Shown here piece by piece: positions 58,641 through 64,000 of a DNA stretch of 64,000 nucleotides. The DNA lies in assembly GCA_023375675.1 (NCBI GenBank), contig JALQBC010000007.1:868001-932000 (forward strand), read 5' to 3'. The position numbers and the translations under genes were made by a program. This stretch comes from Cytospora piceicola. Its lineage: Eukaryota > Ascomycota > Sordariomycetes > Diaporthales > Cytosporaceae. Each line of letters begins with the position of its first letter. The first letter of the stretch is position 1. A model generated the notes under the pieces. The model was not told the DNA's origin and did no database searches. It saw only the letters and a program-made list of their open reading frames with translations.

Positions 58641-58990
58641 TGACCTTCAGAACCAGCTGGAAAGTTGGAATCGAGGGTCTGCTTGTGGTGGAGGTTCATC
58701 CTCAGGCTGGGCAGGCATATATGACGAGGAAAAGCATCATCGAAGCAGGTGTTTACCATGAATGCTCTGCAATATTTACTTAATTGACACCTCGACCGCG
58801 TTTTCGCCCCCTGATTTGCGTGATCTATCTCATTGGAATGTGGCCGCGGGTTGACATGGGAATCCCACAACATACCGGTGCGTCCTCCCTTTTGAGCCCG
58901 GAATACGATTTCCCAAGGCTTTCTCCAGGATCTTTTCCAAATTATCCGACAGGCAGAAGTTGGACGTCCAAAAAATAGAATCCTACGATC
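58641..58990. other. Short spacer between SRP68 and the multicopper oxidase
   Basis: About 350 bases, probably SRP68 3' UTR and oxidase promoter/leader. No conserved site recognised. Confidence 0.5.
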
Positions 58991-61276
58991 ATGGAAAGTA
59001 TAAACGAGGGCGAGGAGTTCCTCCCACAGCGGAGGTCGAGGAGGCATATGGACATACGAGCGCGCATCGCGTCTCTTACGCGTCTTGTTTTCCCTGGCCA
59101 AGTCGACATCAGTGAAAAGATGGACAATCAAGACGACTGCTTCGAGGAGATCTCCCTGGCTGAGAATAGGCCAAGCAGGAGGAGCATGGAACTGCGCACA
59201 TGCATCACCTCCATCACCGGGCTCATCCTCGCCATCCTCTCCTTCGTCTTCGGCGTTGGCTGCGGTCTGGGCATCGGCATGCCATACTACGGCAAGTCAC
59301 TATCAGACGCCTTCAGCCGGCCCTCCAGGCCCACATTCAACGAGTACGGCGTGCCAGACGACCTGCCCATCATCCCCATCTCCCAGCTCATCAACACGAC
59401 CGAGCTCGACCTCGCGACCAACTTCACCATATCCAGCACCCCGACAACCAGGGAGTACACCTTCAACATCTCCCACGGGCTCGCCGCCCCGGACGGCTTC
59501 TGGAAGCCCATGATCCTCGTCAACAACCAGTCCCCCGGCCCGCTCATCGAGGCCAACACGGGCGACACGGTCCGCGTCACCGTCAACAACCACATGCCCA
59601 ACGCCAGCACCAGCCTCCACTTCCACGGCATCGACCAGCGCGGCACGACGTGGATGGACGGCGTCGCCGCCGTCTCCCAGTGCGGGATCCCCCCCGGCGC
59701 CGCCTGGACCTACGAGTTCGTCCTCGACGGCCAGAGGGGCACCTTCTGGTACCACTCGCACGCCGCCGTGCAGTACACCGACGGGCTGTACGGCCCCATC
59801 GTCGTGCACGACCCGCACGAGGCGGTCCCGCCCGCCGCCGGCGACAGGATCGTGTTCCTGGGGGCGAGCTACCACAGCTACGCGGGCGAGCTGGCGGCCA
59901 TGTACCTCGCGCCCGGCTCGCCCTGGGACCCGGGCCTGGCGGGGGTGGAGCCGCTGTGCGACGGCTTCGTGCTGAACGGGCAGGGCGTGGCGGACTGCGG
60001 CGTCGCGTCGAGCACGTACAACTCCTCGGCGGCCTACGCGGGCGGGCCGGCCTGCACGGGCGGGCAGATGTATACCACGACGGTCGAGCCTGGGGCGGCG
60101 CTCCGCCTGCGGCTGATCAACCACTCCTCGTACCTGTCGTACTGGTTCAGCATCGACAGTCATAATATGACCATCGTGGAGATGGACGGTATTGAGATCG
60201 AGCCGATAACGAGTCGAGGGGTGCATGTCAATATCGGCCAGAGATATAGTGTCATCATCAACGCGACGGAGGAGGTCGGGGATTACTATATCAGACAGAC
60301 GCTGGAGAGGGACTGCTTCCTGCCGTACAGCACATACACCAGCAGCGGGCTGGAGGCCATTGGGTATCAGGCCAAAGGTATCCTGAGGTATGAACGGGCG
60401 GAGGGTGGTGATGACGGGCAAGACGAAGTGCGGGTGGGAACAGGGGCAGAGGTGAAGACGATAGGGACAGAGGGGAACACCACGAACCCATGGGGATGCG
60501 GCGATCTGCCCTTCGACTTGCCCGTCCCCATGAGGCGGGAAGAGGCCTACGAGATCGGTCAAGACGACCCGTCACATATCGTGGACTATCAGTTCCGTCA
60601 GGTCGGCGAGATTAACCGGATTTTCATCAACAAGGTAAGCAATGTATAATCTCCCTCTCCCTCCACTTCCTTCTCCGGTCAGAAAAACATTTGAAAATAA
60701 TCCTTTCTCTAACGCAATTTCGACCAGACCTCCTGGAGTCCCTACAACTCCGACGCGGTCCTCTGGCAAGCCATGGAACAAAACTTCACTACGGGCGACG
60801 ACGGCGGGCTATACCACAACTGGGGTTTCCGCCTCGACCAGCAGGTCCTCCTCGTGCCCGACGGGAGCAGGGCCGTGCAGGTGGCCATCAACAGCCTGGA
60901 CGCGATGGAGCACCCCTTCCACATGCACGGCCACAGCGTGCAGGTGGTAGGCTGGGGGCCGGGGCGGTTTGATCCCTCGTCCTCGAGGATGGTCAACACC
61001 ACCTCCACCACCACCACCACCACCACCACCTGGAACCTCGCCAACCCCTTGAGGCGTGATACATTTACGGTCCCGTCGCAGTCTCACGTCGTCATCCGCT
61101 TCTTGGCTGATAACCCTGGTGTCTGGGTTCTGCATTGCCACGTGGCTTGGCATCTTGAAGCAGGCATGTTGGTCTCGTTCATAGAACGACCGGGCGATTT
61201 GAAGACATTGGTACAAGAAATGGACCCAGAGATAAGGGACTTGTCTCGGAGCTTTTGTGGAAAGCATCAAGGTTGA
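58991..61276 (+). CDS. Membrane-anchored laccase-like multicopper oxidase
   Basis: Two exons (58991-60634 and 60728-61276) encode 730 residues. A cytosolic-looking basic/acidic N-terminus of about 70 residues precedes one hydrophobic segment (about 72-95, CITSITGLILAILSFVFGVG), so the enzyme looks like a type II membrane protein with the catalytic part outside or in the lumen. Three cupredoxin domains carry all four copper signatures: LHFHG (H210, H212), WYHSH (H255, H257), HPFHMHGH (H610, H613, H615) and HCHVAWHLEAGM (H684, C685, H686, H690). The residue ten after the T1 cysteine is M695, the methionine axial ligand usual for lower-potential enzymes. Several N-glycosylation sequons are present. 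A T8 run encoded by (ACC)8 at 61007-61030 lies between the domain III sites. Laccase, ascorbate-oxidase-like or ferroxidase substrates are all possible. Confidence 0.9.
61007..61030 (+). repeat. (ACC)8 microsatellite coding for poly-threonine in the oxidase
   Basis: Eight perfect ACC codons in frame, preceded by ACC ACC TCC, inside exon 2 of the multicopper oxidase. Confidence 0.95.
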
Positions 61277-61767
61277 ACAAAGAAATGTCACGCAGCTGTA
61301 GATACACGTCAAATTTGTATATAATCGTTTGAGTCGACCATGATGCACGCAAGAGCCATCGCAGTTGAAAAAGTAATAAGTTTGAGGGGGGATGTCACAT
61401 TATCTTTCATCAACATCTAACAATTGTACACACATTTCGAGAGATCTCGACCCCCCGCCCAAAACCATGGCCGTCATAGTGTCATCCAGAACCCGTTCAA
61501 ATGACCTTCGCCGTAAACGCAGAAAAAGTTTTGATGCTCGGAACGCCTTCCCCGCCCATTGGTGTATTAGACATCGCGTGAAATGAGGTATGGCGGCTCC
61601 ATAAGGCGCCGCCAGGAGGTAGGTGAGGAGTATGAGTACAGAGGTAAATACACGGATAAAGAAGAGGGTTCTATCATGCTCCAACGCTGCTCAGACATCT
61701 GACCCGAAAAATGGCGTAAAAGGGGTATAATAACGTCGCTGATTCGGTTCCGTCGTCGAGACTCCGT
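61277..61767. other. Convergent 3' flanks of the oxidase and SSC1
   Basis: About 490 bases with no gene; no element recognised. Confidence 0.55.
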
Positions 61768-63953
<2,186 letters not shown>

Positions 63954-64000
63954 CTTGATAGAATAAAAGAAGGGTGTTTCTCTACAACAGAAACTGTAGA

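Noticed and set aside
59303..60562. 419-codon minus-strand frame and a 321-codon plus-strand frame within the multicopper oxidase
   Set aside because: They arise from third-position GC saturation. The intact copper motifs fix the true frame.
58641..61767. Idea that the oxidase marks a secondary-metabolite or iron-uptake cluster
   Set aside because: Neighbours are SRP68 and mitochondrial Hsp70. No permease, synthase or pathway regulator is nearby.

Overview
The window is a stretch of nuclear genome from a filamentous ascomycete, most likely a Sordariomycete. The supporting evidence is short GT-AG introns (about 50-200 nt) with CTAAC/CTGAC-type branch sites, a HET-domain gene, a division III chitin synthase, an Hsp88/Sse1-type chaperone and Stu1-type CLASP, and gene-poor spacers dotted with TACCTAGGTA-type palindromes. 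Species cannot be named from the sequence alone. I resolve 16 protein-coding genes, one cut by the left edge. All exon joins were made by reading splice sites and keeping frame. I see no tRNA, rRNA, CRISPR array or intact transposon.

Layout. 0-16 kb: 3' part of UPF2 (nonsense-mediated decay), a division III chitin synthase, translation factor eIF5B, and the Hsp110 chaperone SSE1/Hsp88. 16-21 kb: an accessory-looking interval with a HET-domain gene, unassigned open frames, a strong hairpin and an AT-rich patch that looks like a decayed repeat. 21-38 kb: a large MMS1_N/CPSF-A-type 'thermotolerance' protein, a TBC RabGAP of the Gyp8/TBC1D20 type, the GARP subunit VPS52 and a LIM-LIM-RhoGAP. 38.3-42.9 kb: a 4.6 kb stretch without a convincing gene. 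43-56 kb: STU1/CLASP, a basic-secretory-protein-type metallopeptidase, an uncharacterised single-pass membrane protein and a mitochondrial PPR-like protein. 56-64 kb: SRP68, a membrane-anchored laccase-like multicopper oxidase, and mitochondrial Hsp70 SSC1.

Most genes are housekeeping and unrelated in pathway: RNA surveillance and translation, chaperones, secretion and trafficking (SRP68, VPS52, TBC GAP), cell polarity, cell wall and microtubules. There is no metabolic cluster. The less conserved content is the HET gene interval, the peptidase, the uncharacterised membrane protein and the oxidase.

I did not find a convincing new multi-gene system. The points most worth a second look are: a 198-nt intron of SSE1 that is open in frame and encodes lysine/arginine-rich nuclear-signal-like segments; tandem SxIP end-binding motifs in STU1 created by an 18-nt duplication; an upstream ORF that overlaps the chitin synthase start codon; sharp within-gene jumps in third-position GC; a GC-AG intron; and the HET interval with its hairpin and repeat relic.
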